DNA of 64,000 nucleotides from Hofstenia miamia (lineage: Eukaryota > Xenacoelomorpha > Acoela). Within the stretch, counting starts at the first letter, position 1. Every line of letters starts with the position of its first letter. Made by a program: the position numbers and the translations under genes. The notes under the pieces were generated by a model, which was not told the DNA's origin, did not search any database, and saw nothing but the letters and a program-made list of their open reading frames with translations. Where the stretch lies: contig SCFE01000009.1 in assembly GCA_004352715.1 (NCBI GenBank), positions 1,256,410 through 1,320,409 on the forward strand, in the 5' to 3' direction. Positions 1 to 12,890 of the stretch are shown here, piece after piece.

Positions 1-1176
1 AAATAAGAGAAACACTAATAATTAAGCAATCAAACAAAGATCAATCATTAAATAAAGCACTAAACATAATATAATTGAACATATTTTAAGAACAAAATAT
101 TAAATTTATGATATCAAAGAAGGAAGTCTAATGTAAACATAGTTTTTACCGCAGATTTGTATGCTGATGATATTTGCGATAAACGAACCCGGTCTATCTC
201 TTTCATAGCGTTTACATAGAACATGAATGTTGAGAAGCTCAGTGTAATATATATATATATATACTCTTAGTGATTGTTTCCCTTCCCATAGAGTAGCTAG
301 CTTATGTATTTAATCATACATAATTAGATGAAGTGTATGTTAAAAGCAGCAATTTGAATAAATATTAAAGAATAAAAATTTCAATGCGTTATAAGCATGA
401 ACATCAGACCAAAATTGTGTTTCCAATCAAAAATCATTTGAAATTTCAATTCAGCAAGAAATATTTACCCTGAAAACTATTGAGAACAATAGCACAAATA
501 TAGTGTTGCAAACTTTTGGGAAGAACTGCATGTGCTTTTTATTTCTTTACTAAAATGGCATTGCTACAAAAATTAATAAAATCACTTTATCTGAATTTTC
601 ATTGATGAAACATTAACAAATTTTACTGTAAAGTATTTGAGTCCTCTTTTAAGCCATCCATCAAAACATCATCCCAAGTTAAGAGAAATAATTGCAAAAA
701 ATCAATAGCATCTCCTTCACCATCAGTAGGTTCTTTTGTCAAGTTCGAGTTACCGTTGTTGTTCTTACATTTCAAGTTTTTTGAGAAAAATTCAGAGTTT
801 GATTTAGCTTTATCAAGTTTTGATGTAATTTCAGGTTTTTCTGGCTAAAAAATATGTATATGCGATTGCAAAGCAAACTGAAAAATAAAATTATTTTATT
901 TTACAAAATCTCCTAATGAATTTTCAATCGATGTCGAGTTTCGAGTATTAATGATGGTCGCAGAATCTGTCGACTCTTAGAAAAAATTCTTTTATTATTT
1001 GGAAATTTCAACGTGTAACTTTATACCACTCAGTTTAACTCATGATCTAGTTATGATCCGATAAACGTTTCGCTAGTGAACACCTTGCAAATTGCTAGTT
1101 ACGGGAATTTTTTTTTATGATCTAAGAAAAGTAAAACACTCGGTAGAATACTCAAAAATGAACTCCTTCGCGAATA
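1..1176. other. AT-rich region without a recognisable gene
   Basis: No convincing coding frame is seen. A short (TA)n run lies at about 246-263. The last 100 bases become slightly less AT-rich towards the ORF that follows. A short ATG frame at 1158 closes after about 22 codons and overlaps that ORF in another frame. Confidence 0.6.
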
Positions 1177-1602
1177 GTGGAATTGTTGCAACAGTCTATA
1201 GAAGAAATGCATACTCGAAGCAGTAATCAGAAGAAAAACTCGAAAGGGAAGAACACGCCCAGAGAGTCACCACCCGAAACCCCCACAGTGAGTCGTCGTG
1301 ATCAAGAGACAAGCGCGATTCCTTTTACCCCCACAGCAGAATCGGAAATGCAAACCGTACCGGAAACTCAAGTAGATTCTCTTGAGTTACTTGCATTGTT
1401 GAAGAAAAATACGGAGACGGAGACAGCATTAAAAACAGAAATTGAAAATCTTAATCGGAAGTTCGAAGAAGTCGACACCGAAAGGAGACAAATGATCTTG
1501 GAGATCAAATTAGACACGAGCAAACGCCTAGAGGAACAGAGAAACCTCTTTCAAGTTCAAGTGGACACGCTAACGCAGAGGTTGGCAGAGGCAAATGTAT
1601 GA
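1177..1602 (+). CDS. Unassigned ORF with C-terminal coiled coil; possibly gag-like or an exon
   Basis: Open frame of 141 codons ending in TGA at 1600-1602. It opens at a GTG, so a plausible translation start is the ATG at 1207 (codon 11). Otherwise this is an exon entered by splicing. It is clearly richer in G+C than its flanks. The first 60 residues are polar, rich in Ser, Thr, Pro and Lys, and look disordered. From about residue 66 to the end the chain is charged with regularly spaced Leu/Ile (LELLALL, IENLNRKFEEV, VDTLTQRLAEA), consistent with a coiled coil. Beyond the stop, a frame starting MSEQNERWQALYEDL runs into the N at 1650, so the stop or the N may mark sequence error. A disordered head with a coiled coil fits a retrotransposon gag-like protein or a host structural protein. 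I do not recognise the family. Confidence 0.4.
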   Translation: MELLQQSIEEMHTRSSNQKKNSKGKNTPRESPPETPTVSRRDQETSAIPFTPTAESEMQTVPETQVDSLELLALLKKNTETETALKTEIENLNRKFEEVDTERRQMILEIKLDTSKRLEEQRNLFQVQVDTLTQRLAEANV

Positions 1603-1979
1603 ATGTCAGAACAGAACGAAAGATGGCAGGCGCTTTACGAAGATCTCCANAGCTGAGTTGGAATCACAATGGATCAAATCTGTAACTACGAAGTGGATGG
1701 AGTTGTTGGCAGTTCTGGCGAACCTGTTATGATCTCAGTGACTTGGCGTCGGGCAAGTGCGCCCAGAGATTTAAGTACTCTTCAATCGATGAAGTATCTA
1801 AACAATACTACTTACTAATTGTTATTGGAACATCTGTTAATGCAGTGTGGAATATACAATTAAAGGACAGAAGAGGAAACGTAGATAATACTTACCCCGT
1901 GATAGCTGGCGCTGATCCCTGGATTGATTCTCTAAATAGATTATCTAGCTATGAAGTGTTAGTTTCACCTGGGTAGCGA
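1603..1979 (+). other. Possible continuation of the coiled-coil ORF, interrupted
   Basis: After the TGA, short frames remain G+C-enriched. A Trp/Leu-rich stretch lies at about 1650-1720 and a 77-codon frame at 1743-1976 has no ATG at its start. The N at 1650 prevents a reliable reading. This may be the decayed 3' part of the upstream ORF. No domain is recognised. Confidence 0.25.
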
Positions 1980-4900
1980 TATTACATTATTTTCCAAGTT
2001 TTCCTGATCAAGTTTTACGAACTCATTCGAGTTCAAGTTTTTTACATTCCGGATACTTGAAAAACCTAGATAATGCATACTGATTAATTTTGTAAAACTG
2101 TATTTTGTACTGTGACCAGGTATACTTTAATAAACCTTGAAATTTTGTGCAGTAATACATTTTCCTTATTAAACCCTGCACAGCCTCCTGATAGTTAAAA
2201 CTATTCATGCGGTGACACTTATTTAAATCCATTTTTGATGTTTCATTTTTCGAAAATACGAGATGGGAGTGTGAAAGCTCTTGACATTTAAATGAAATGT
2301 AATGGTCCTGAAAGTTCGCGAATAGTTCTGTAACTTAATGTTTATCTCTTATCAAAGATAGGAATGTATTTCTATATTTCATAATTGGAGATGATATTAA
2401 AATTATGTTCCAGACAGTCGTGCAACAATGCAAGCCCATAGATGCTAAATAATAATTATATCGCATTATTTGTAAGAAATGGTAACGTCTTCGACGTTAA
2501 TGATTCGGAATCTTCCTAATAACGCCTCGTAGTTTTTCCATGAATTTCTTGTAAAAAAATGAATTTTTTATCAATGTTACAAGTGATTTATGCATTTTGG
2601 GTCTATGCATCATTTTTGCTAAAGCTATATTGTTAAATTGTACAAAAAGTTTGTCTCAAAAATTGCAATTAGAGAAGGAAATTATCAATGGGAATAAATG
2701 CAAAAATAAAAGCAGCCAAATGATAAGAAAGTCTGATTATCAAAATTAATGAAGGAAAACAAAACTTTACTTCATTAGTATACAACGATCCGAGTAAATA
2801 AATGCAAGCACAATAAAAAAATATTTTACAAAATAAAAACTTTCAATGCTTACTTACAGTGTAAGATCAATCAATCAGATTTGTTAAATTTTAAGCCTTA
2901 TTTTTTTTCTAAAATTTTAAAATTTGATTTTGAAATTGACTTTTTGAGATTTTTTGTGAGAAGCAAAATTTGAAATCTTTTTATTTCATTTCAAATGGTA
3001 ACCTGAGTTTGTTGGGTTCCTCATGCTTGGGGAGGGAGGATTTCCTACACATTACTAACTATCAACTTAGAATTTTCAAAAATTTGATACCATCATTATT
3101 TTGATGACTTCATAAAATATAAAAATGTGGGATAGATTTGAAATAATTTTGCATTGATCTTAAAATTTGGAAATGATGGATTTGATTATAATTCCTTCAT
3201 TTCTTATCAAACATAACATACATATATGAGCAGTTAATTAGAAGGTATATATTAGGGTACTGAATTTTGTACTTCTTGTTATTTAGATTGAACTTTATTT
3301 CAAAGTTTTGAAAAATTGATTCTGTACTTTTGTAGTTTGCAACATGTAAACGTTTATTATTTTGGTAATTATTTTCTTTCATGCAATACTCTCTAATTTC
3401 ACTAGTCTAATTTCATTAGCTTAAGTTTATTGTCTTTGACTGTATTTCATTAATACACAATAAGAAATCTTTCTGTTATATTAAAATCATCATAAATAAA
3501 GAATAATATCTTCCTTGGGCAGTACACTGATTTCTGTTATGCATTTACTATTCTCATTTCTACCACTTTTATATTAGTATATTTAATCCTAATCTTTGTT
3601 TTTCAATAAGAACTGTTAAATTTTTTTCTGAAAAATATTCATTTCTTCTATTTTCTTCAAAGTGACTAATCGACCTGTTTTGAATGAGTTTTTATTCATT
3701 TATTACTTCTCTCATTAAAATATAAATATTCACTCAAAAAACGTAATGTGTCTGCTTTCTTAGTTCAAAATAAACAACTTACAAGATGGGATGCATAATG
3801 AGGGATTTCTATAGAACAGTTTGTTGCTTGTAGTTATAATTGATCACTTACTGTTATATGTTTAGATAAGTTATGCATTGCTCTAATTTACTCATTCAGT
3901 TCATTGTATAAATGTTGACGACTATGTGTCCAAATATCAAATTTTGCAGGTACAATCTATGGGCTAGTTATAAACCAACTGATAATAATTATATATTCTG
4001 CAAAGTCTCTTGTAATAGGTATATTGCTTATTTCCATTGCTATTTTAAGTAGTTTCTTATTAATAAATGTTTTAAAGTTGAGTCTTATAACAATTTCAAC
4101 TCAATTGGTGACTGCTGTCATCTGCATACTGGTAGATACTACGAAATGAAGAATACCAAAAGATGTCATTGATATGTAGTTTCGGCCCAATTCGAAACTA
4201 ATAAGTTATTGGATAATACTTATTTTCATGCAAAAATTCAAATATTCCATTCAATGATACTCTTTCAACGAAATTTTAAAATAGATTGGAAATAGCATTC
4301 GGCCGATAATTGTGTCCATACACAGGGTTTTGTTTGTCTATAAATCAAGTTAATATCAGTTTTTTGGAAACGTGTTTGCTCACCAAATAGTTGAATGATT
4401 TCGTAATAAAAAATATAGGAATGGAAATGGGATCAATGGATCCCGAGAGTGGATTTAAACAGCGCTGAAAGTGGGGCGGAGTTTCATAATATTAACATAA
4501 CGCGAACTGTACTTTTGCATATTACCAAAGCAGGCTGAACTTGCAATAAATGACTATGAAGTTAATCAATGAGTAAACATGTTTACCCCACTTTCTCGAT
4601 TACATTCAGTCTGCTATGGTCAATTGCCAGTTGGCATCCTGTTAGTGCTATAGGAATCAATGTTCCGGAATAGTCCGGCGGGTATGCGGAAAAGTCTTTC
4701 TAAAATATGTGGAGTAATATAAGTGAAGTAAAAACACTCCTCAACAGGAGAATAGCAAATAATTTTCTTAAATCCAATTCGCCTGCATGATAAAATTTGT
4801 ATTTACTTGGAAATATTAGTCGCATTTTCAGATATTCACTATCAAGTATATTTAGCTCCCATTTATTAATAACACCACGATCGTTTTTTTCTGAATTTAA

Positions 4901-6470
4901 TTTTTCGTCAACAGGCTTTGAAATTACACTAGAACGCTTCAACCTCTCTAATAAGGGGAACCTGGAATAGTAGCTACTAGCATATTTTATTTATTACATT
5001 AATTTACAAGTAAGATCAGTATTTGTACTACGAATTCTACCTTAATCACTATTTCATATTTGTAGTTTGCTACTTTTTATTTTAACTCTTTAGTAATGGA
5101 CTTTACAAAATTCTCAATTTTTTACTTTATTGACGTTTATATATATGCAAATCTAGAAAATTGAATGATTGCAGAGTATTGAAGAATTCACTTTTCCTTA
5201 ACGTAACGCTAGGACACTACAACTTTCACGTTTTAAAAGCTTGAAATAAATTGCAAAAAATATATTAAAAAACAAAATTTCAAATCACTTCAAGGCGAAT
5301 GGAATATTTTAATGAAGGCTTAGCAGAAGCCATTGCCAACTCTCATTATAGTTGGCCATGCAGAAGGCCATTTTACATTTGCTTCATCTTGTATGGCAGT
5401 GAGTTGCGACGTTTATTATATGATCTACATCATCACAAAAACTTCAGTTACCACTTCAATCTTCATTGAAGAACAACACAAAGCAGACCGGCTTTGGAGG
5501 AGAGCAAGATACCCAGAAGATGCAAATTTCACATAACTTCAATTGCTTCTCATGAAGTTTTAAGCAACATTGTTATGATAGTTATTTTCAGTGTTCGAAT
5601 GATATTTTCTGCTCTATAGGGAAATGTACTAAGAAGGCAGGAAAATTGCTAAAACACTTCGTGTCTCTGTAAATGAAGAACCAATATCAGAATGATCTTT
5701 CCCACTTTTATGCAATTTAAAAGTTCAGATTATTTTCTGCAAATTGTTTAATTTTAGTCATTGTCTTCTACACGATAAACTTGTTTTTCATTTCTTATAT
5801 CGGGGACTGTATGGAAATATAAAATATCTTAACTTTTCTGTTCACAGATAATCGTTCCTGTCTCTCCATAGTAATATTTGTTTCATTTAGACTAAACAAA
5901 ATGTATCTAATAAATCTTTTTATCAAGCTTCTCATGAGACAGTAAATATTTAGGTCCCATGTCTATCCCAGCCCCAACCTACCACACATTAGGTTATAGT
6001 TAAGCCAGAGATTTAATAGGATCTAACATTTTAGGTTCCGATCCGAATTTTTAAAAGAATTTTAGTTTTCCATCCGAAACGGATTCAAATATAAAGAAGT
6101 ATTCTACAAATAAATAAACAGGGACTTAAAATTATGTTCTTCAAATGGGAATAGAAAATTTTAAATGCTTCAACACTGTCTTGAGAATCTTGAGAACAAA
6201 ATTGGACATATATGATATACCGGAGAGGACAGAGTCGGGCTTAAACAGAGGTATTGGAAAAATGGTACGAAATGCGCTGTAGTGCATGCAAATCACCTCA
6301 AATGTAGTGAATCCTATATAACTTAAAAGCAATGTGTTGAAAAATCAATGTTAAGCTTTGAATTATTACAATATTATTAAATACTATTCTAGTACTACAA
6401 TCTAATACAGTCAATTTTGGTAAAGTCAAAAAAATTCAAGAAATGTTTTTGTCAACGATCATGAAATGGG
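1980..6470. other. Long AT-rich gene-free stretch
   Basis: Both strands were scanned. Only short frames (up to about 80 codons) without recognisable domains are present. Around 4420-4690 base composition is more balanced, including paired GGATCAATGGATCC-like words, but no reading frame or repeat family could be named. Around 5995-6110 there is a small GATCCGAA/CCGAAACGGAT patch typical of decayed transposon ends, without a clear partner. Confidence 0.5.
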
Positions 6471-6485
6471 CTTAACATGGCTATG

Positions 6486-6548
6486 ATTTAAATGGGCCCA
6501 AACGGATTTCGGCTGGGCACCTCAATTTTCGGTCGATGTCCATCTCTG
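6486..6548 (+). mobile_element. MITE right-end fragment (hAT-like family of 32317-32738)
   Basis: The segment begins TTTAAATGGGC and ends GATGTCCATCTCTG. It therefore shares the internal TTTAAATGRGC word and the terminal GTCCATCTYTG with the complete element at 32317-32738. No matching left end with an 8-bp duplication was found, so it is treated as a truncated copy. Confidence 0.45.
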
Positions 6549-8388
6549 TTTAAAATAGATTGCTTCTTTTATCTGTAACTGCCCACCCAACAAGAAGAAA
6601 ATCTGTTTCTGATTGGCGCGACTTTGATGATGAGTTTAAAATGATAATTTCTCAGCGCAAACTCTAACAAATTCATTTCTTTGCATTCATTTGAAAGCTT
6701 TGTAGTAACCTACTTCCCGAAATTGTCATCAACTATAATCATAATATATTTATAGAGTTTAAATAGTTGAGTTTCTTATGGCATTACCATCCTATTAGTT
6801 TTATTGTGTCCAAATCCAAAGATCACCATTTTGTAATGTTACTATGAATTGAGAATTGAAATTGTTTCAAACAACAATATAAAACTTACTTTAAAATTGC
6901 AGCTAATGCGATGAAACCAAGAATAGGACTAACAATGGCAGATTAAAAAACAAACCCAATATATATATATATATATTTTTTTTATTGAAATTGTATACCA
7001 GATTGGATTACAAATTTTAAATTACATAAAAACCACATTAAATAAATTATTACCCTATTATTGCTATGCCAAAGGTATGGTTCTATAAAACTTTTTGCAT
7101 TCGTGATTATAATAATAACGAACTTTTTGAAAACTAAGTTGATATTGGCATTGCAAGTCGTTTATTCTAGTCCATAGCATACAAATACTTATTCCCAATA
7201 TCTGTTCTGCCAAATATAGGTCAGCTTCTTTCCCAGTATGAGTTAAGGAAGCACTAGCTGAAATTTCGAATAACAAACTTGCTAATGTTTTTCGACTGTT
7301 AGGCTACGTTTAGAGTATGGTAGCAAGAGCAATTATTAAAGTCATATCGCTAATTATCTCGGGTGGTTAGACGTGTGATCTTACTAAAATGTGACAGATC
7401 ACGCATGACCAATCACAAAGTATAACCGTAGGTTTAAAGTGATATTTTTGTCCAGGAGTTATTAGATAATTCAAACAGTTACTATTTGCAGGCAACACCA
7501 TCTGCGCAAACTTTTGATTCTGTGTGACTTCCATTTTACTTTTAAAATATATATTTAATATTGCAATAATTAAATTCCCTTAGAATAAGAACATAAATGG
7601 AAAACTTGTTTTCCTTCAAAATATAGGAAGCTAGAGGCACTCAGTGACTACCTCCTTTCAGTGAAAATTCATCCAAAAATACATTTTTAAATAAGCATGG
7701 TGATTTCTGATAATTTTTAGCATCTGATGTATTATAGCATTTCCAGTACAAAAATGGTCGAAATATCACATATAACCATCTTTGTTGTCTTTTTACTAGA
7801 CAGACATATTTTCATATATGAAAAGGAAGGCTATTTATTACATCATTGATAACAAAAAATTGTTTCTTTCTAATATTAATTATTGTTTAATGTGACTTCT
7901 CCATTGGATTATATATAATATTGCCTCCATTGGATTGTCATCGGAATTGCAAGGATTGCATGATTTAAGGCGGTGAACCATGTGGCAGAATCCTGAAGCC
8001 AGCATATTATTTAAAACAATGATGGGTCTCCCAGTTTGGCCCAGACATATTTTTCAAAATAAAGGTCATATTTATTTAAAACTACAAAAATGATTTTTTA
8101 ACATAACATAAAACCATATTAACATTTGTTGTTTACCGCACATCAATTATAAAATATTCACTAATTATATTTTGATCTTACTATTCAAACTATTCAAACT
8201 AAGTTTGTACTACACAGAATCCCTAAGATTATTCTTCAGAACAAAATTTTACATATGTGATGATAAAAAGTTGACACATAAATTAAATAATGTTCTTTAC
8301 AGTTAAAATGAAAGCAAAATTTTGAAATAGTATTCATAGTTTAATTGATAAAAAATGTGTAGTTAGTTAAGTTATGTCATTGACATGT

Positions 8389-8390
<2 letters not shown>
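6549..8390. other. AT-rich gene-free stretch with a (TA)n run
   Basis: A (TA)n microsatellite lies at about 6959-6976. Short frames such as that at 7064-7276 (minus) carry no recognisable domain. Nothing else is supported. Confidence 0.5.
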
Positions 8391-8420
<30 letters not shown>

Positions 8421-8529
8421 NNNNNNNNNNNNNNNNNNNNNNNNNNNNNNNNNNNNNNNNNNNNNNNNNNNNNNNNNNNNNNNNNNNNNNNNNNNNNNNN
8501 NNNNNNNNNNNNNNNNNNNNNNNNNNNNN

Positions 8530-8560
<31 letters not shown>
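8391..8560. repeat. (TA)n microsatellite containing an assembly gap
   Basis: (TA)n occupies 8391-8420 and 8531-8560, with 109 N between them (8421-8529). Proteins translated through this stretch are artefacts of the N run and the TA repeat. Confidence 0.9.
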
Positions 8561-8565
<5 letters not shown>

Positions 8566-8684
8566 CTTTTAGCTAATTACTGAAATTTTGAAATACTATA
8601 TAAATATATATATGCCATATATATATTTATATAGTATTTCAAAATTTCAGTAATTAGCTAAAAGCACTATATATATATATATAT
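8546..8684. repeat. 139-bp perfect palindrome with single-base centre
   Basis: The arms mirror each other around C8615. The left arm contains TAGTGCTTTTAGCTAATTAC (8561-8580) and the right arm its exact reverse complement (8650-8669). Both inner arms end in a TA-rich stretch, and the outer arms merge into (TA)n. No mismatch was found over about 69 bp per arm. It lies next to an N gap, so a fold-back assembly artefact is possible. A palindromic MITE is the alternative. Confidence 0.85.
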
Positions 8685-10689
8685 GTATATATATGAAAAT
8701 ATTTACATATTTATTGAGAAAAATTGGCATAATTCTACTTAGAGAATCAGTATATTCTTAAACAAGTTGGTAGTCATAGAATATCTTCTAAAGATATTAA
8801 CTTACATTTTAATATCTTAGAAATTATTCAACGTGTTTTAATAACATGGGCTTTTAGTAAATCATTTTTTTCAAATATTTAAGTAACACTTCAAAGCTAA
8901 AGACGTGCATTCTAACAGTTAGTCGAAATGTCAGTCACTGTTTATTACTTGAAAAGTGTAATTTTAAAACACGGTTATAAAAATAAGATAGTTATTGCTG
9001 CTTACGTACATGTTAAGTACCATATGCATACGTTTGTCTATATTACATTTAGAACTTGGTATGTTTCAGACGTTTATGATATAAAGAGATGATGTATTAT
9101 GAAACTTAAAATTCAATGAAACAACACCATTGTATTCTGCTGGGAATTTTTTCATAAATGCTGCATATACGTCTAAATATATCATTTTTTATTGCAGTCC
9201 ACAACTTCACACTAGAATGACTTTCTTTTATTGCAAATTATTTCTTCGTCACCCATATTTCACTGCGTGAAATTGTTAAACTAACCATTTTCAAAGAAAT
9301 TTTCGCATTTTTGAAAAACACTTAAATTCTCTCGATACCTATATAGTGTTAATATATTTAGAAGGTTTTGAGCGCCTGGAGGCAACAAAGAACTTTGACT
9401 GTTTCTAAATATGTGCACAGATATTTCAAGCCCATTGAGGCGTGCCGTGCGCAAAGTCAGAAGTCGCGAGGCCGAAGGCATTTAAATTTTTTTAGGATCA
9501 TGAAAATATTTTTAAAATCTCCAGGCTGCTTATGGTTAATATTTGAAAAACATACTTTAATTCTCAATCTATATTTTGTGCATACGTATGCTTGAAGCTT
9601 TGACAAATGAGCATATTTGACCCAAGCCAAGGTTTGGTTCGCCTTAGAGTAAATATATCTTGGTAAAACTATAAAAGCATTGTTCCCAACCTGTTTTTTT
9701 AGAAATCTCACGAAGATCTCATTAAAAGCCACGTTGAAATTGTTTTCTAAAGTAATATCGTATTTCTGTTTTCTAGAGTTGCACATCAGAAGCACCTAGG
9801 GAATCAAGGTGACTTGCTTAAGATCATGTGACTAAGTCTAGACAACAATTTTTTAGGACTATCGGATATAGTGATTAATAAATGACTGTTCGAATAGCAA
9901 TAAAAGTACTGGCAGGATATCGATGTGTCATTAAATCGAAAGTGCACCTGAAATCAATATCGGTGTTATCATTGCTAGTTTACATAAAATTGAAAATTCA
10001 GCGAACTTTAAGTAATGCTAGAACAATGCACAATCATACAGAGATAAGTGATTTGCATGCCTTTTTAAGCCACATTTTTTATTTTATCAGACTCACATCC
10101 AAAGGAAAAACATTAAACAACAATTCTTGAACTGTCTGCACTGCAACACTTATAGTAATGCATTGTAATTTGATAATCATATTTTAGCATATATGCAATC
10201 TTCTGGACTAAATATTAAGATAAAGAAGTTATCGAACTCTGATGCAATTTTCCAACTGAAGATTACTTTATTTAATTTTGGTACATCACATTGGGAATAC
10301 CAAGAAAACCAAAGGAATTTTTAAGCACTTGTCAGCAGATGACAAATCTGGAAAACCATTCAAAAACTTAATTCTGTATAACTCAATAGATGTTAGTAAG
10401 TCATTAGTTAAGATAATTTTGATTTGTGAAAGTGTTTTTTCCATGGAAATCAATACTATACATTTTTGAAATGATCTACAAAATTTGACGTAAAATACTC
10501 AGATAATAATCTTCTAATAAGCCTTTTCTATCCGCACAGATTGTTCCAAAATTGAATTAATGCAGTAATGCAAGGTAAAATATGTTCTCGTTTGCTATTT
10601 TTGAAATTTTTTAGATAAATATACGTGGTAAATTACATCGTCATTTGCTTCATTGAATACGGATTGTCGGTATCATGAGAGAACGCTAT
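8685..10689. other. AT-rich stretch, no gene supported
   Basis: A less AT-rich patch at about 9360-9500 (AGCGCCTGGAGGC, GTCGCGAGGCCGAAGGC) looks like a decayed repeat. A 112-codon minus-strand frame at 9457-9795 has a basic, Tyr-rich composition but no domain I recognise and overlaps this patch. Frames at 9882-10130 and 10278-10469 are likewise unassigned. Confidence 0.4.
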
Positions 10690-11295
10690 TAAGGTCTACC
10701 TCTTTCCTTAGAGCTAGTTTTAAATAAATTGTTTACGAATCAGAAAAAATGTAATTACTTAGATATTTCACAAACGCTGAAATTTACAATGTTGGTAAAG
10801 ACCAAATCGAAAATAGTTCTTGAAATATGCATTTGAAGATCTACTATCTGACTTAAGTTTATTGAAGTAATGAAGTCAATAAAATTTTATTCTTCTTCGT
10901 CATCTTGAGAATAGAGATAATTCTAGTCAAATTAAGATAAATTAAAATCACCTCCTATTATTTTTCCAAGTTTTTCAAGGATATAATTCAATGTTATGGG
11001 AAAACATTTCTAGTCGTACTATATAGTTAGATGATGTTATGAATACATATGATCAGTATGATTTCTAGTATCATATCCAAAATTATTCCTCAGATCAAAT
11101 CTACTTCATCTTCAAAGGATAGATTTGTGATACCAAATTATTATGAATTAATATAGTGCACCCACCGTTTCTCTGTATTCTCTCGACATGACTGCATATT
11201 CGTTGCTAAGGAAAATATTTTGCACCTTTATATGAAACCAAGTTTCTCTAATGCAATGAACATTGCTGTACCTAGAGAATACAAGGCTTGCCCAG
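10690..11295 (-). pseudogene. Fossil LINE endonuclease (APE-type) domain
   Basis: Reading the minus strand, motifs of the apurinic/apyrimidinic-type endonuclease of non-LTR retrotransposons appear in order but in different frames with stops. A C-I-R-E-T-W-F block (11237-11260) corresponds to the usual Q-E-T-W motif. A Y-A-V-M-S-R-E-Y-R block follows. A clear G-G-D-F-N-L-S motif lies at 10935-10955. Then come F-I-D-F, L-S-Q-I-V and F-D-L-V-F-T-N at about 10780-10880, matching the usual DF..L.Q(L/I)V and LDLV.TN blocks. This order is diagnostic for the Jockey/CR1-like endonuclease family. Frameshifts, in-frame stops and the apparent lack of an RT downstream (below 10690) show it is dead. Catalytic Glu (E of RETW) and the Asp and Asn of GGDFN are still visible. 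Confidence 0.6.
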
Positions 11296-12890
11296 TTGGC
11301 ATACTGGTTTAACCTTGAGCATTTAATACATGATTCGATTTGATGTACGTTTATATAAATAGCTTAGTTTGTGTATTTTAAGTGCATTTTCACATGAGCG
11401 CTCGCGTTATTCTATTTCTTAGAACAGTTCCGAGTGGTCTCGTGTTTTCGCAAGATCACTGAAAAATTCATCCTCACATTTTATTCGTTGATTTTTATTC
11501 GAAAATTTACTACTAAGCAATAACGTTTAAAATTTAGAATAGCTGTCCTTTTTTCAAATCTAATACAGTTTGCCATGGATTGAAGGTTTTAGTGAAAATC
11601 TCACAAAAAATCTTTTAAGATATAAATAGCTTAATGTCATCAGTTTGTTCTTTAATGATTAATCTTGGTGCAACAAAGTAAAAAATTAACTAAAAGAAAT
11701 TTTGGAAAAAATTTACTGGTAACATTATTTCTCCAGATGAATGTTATGTTCATGTCGTTTTTTTAAACAGAGCATTACCTATTTCTTTATCAGATAACTC
11801 CCTTTTCAAATATAGATTCATATTCCTAAAATGCTTAAGCATATTTGTTTTTAAATCATTGTTTTTCCAATATGTGGATGTCATGTAGTTGTGTACTGTT
11901 GTTTGAAACATGATTTAATAGTCCTTTAATATATTCACTGTCCTGTTCTAATTCATCATTAATTCTTCCAGATGAACCCGGGAGCTCCACTTAAAATTCT
12001 CTGTTTGTAATTCTGTTCTGTATCATTACCAGAAGATAAGTGGGTCATCATTCAAAATTAACATAACAATCACGAAATTGCTATATAGCTAGGAAATAAA
12101 CTATTTTAGAAGTTAATTAAATGTTCCCTCGGTTCAATAAAACTTAAACTTAATTTTGACCTTTTAGTTTTATAAAAAAAATCAATAGAAACGAATTTGA
12201 TAAATCTTGGATTGGTCAACTTGAGGGTGAAAGAATCGTATCTCCTATATCCATTCAAATTTCATATTGATGATGTATTCATATAAGCAAATATTTTGGT
12301 GTGGAGAATGTTGAAAATTAAATTCGACAAGTAATGCAATTAATTAAGAAGGTAAATTGTAATATAAAGTGAAAATAAAAAGTGTGGGAATTTTAAATTG
12401 TAATTAGATACAGAAATAAAAGTGTTTTGTTTTGAAATTAACAGAAGCCAAATTAACTTGACTTTGAATCCAATAATTTCGACTAAACTTTTCTACATGC
12501 TAAGAATTCAGAATATTTGTCACAGTTTTTGCGTAATTCATAAGGATTATTTCGAATTTTTACGTTATTTGACTATAGAAAATGGCTTATTGTTGTTAGA
12601 ACTTGGAAACTGCCCGTGCTATACACGGGGATTTTAATGGGCTGCATTCGATATTTAATAAATGAATAAACTTTAAACAAACCATATGTTGTGTTTTAAG
12701 AATTTTAGGAACGAAATAAGTAATAAATGTGATCATCATACATTGGTAAAATGATTTTCATTCTTACATTAAGGTACCCAGTTGTACGCATATGTCAAAC
12801 TTTTATTAGGCTCTGCATTGAAAGTGGGACTGGTTCTGTTGGTTTTGTGCATTTGATATTAACCCAAGGAACAGGAGTAAAATTTTAACA
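11296..12890. other. AT-rich stretch, no gene supported
   Basis: Nothing beyond short open frames. CCCGGGAGCTCC near 11970-11990 is an isolated GC patch. A 71-codon frame at 12422-12637 has no recognised domain. Confidence 0.45.

Noticed and set aside
8374-8583. Open frames of Tyr-Ile repeats across the first gap
   Set aside because: Product of (TA)n and N.
9457-9795. 112-codon minus-strand frame as a gene
   Set aside because: Overlaps another frame and a repeat-like patch, with no motif.
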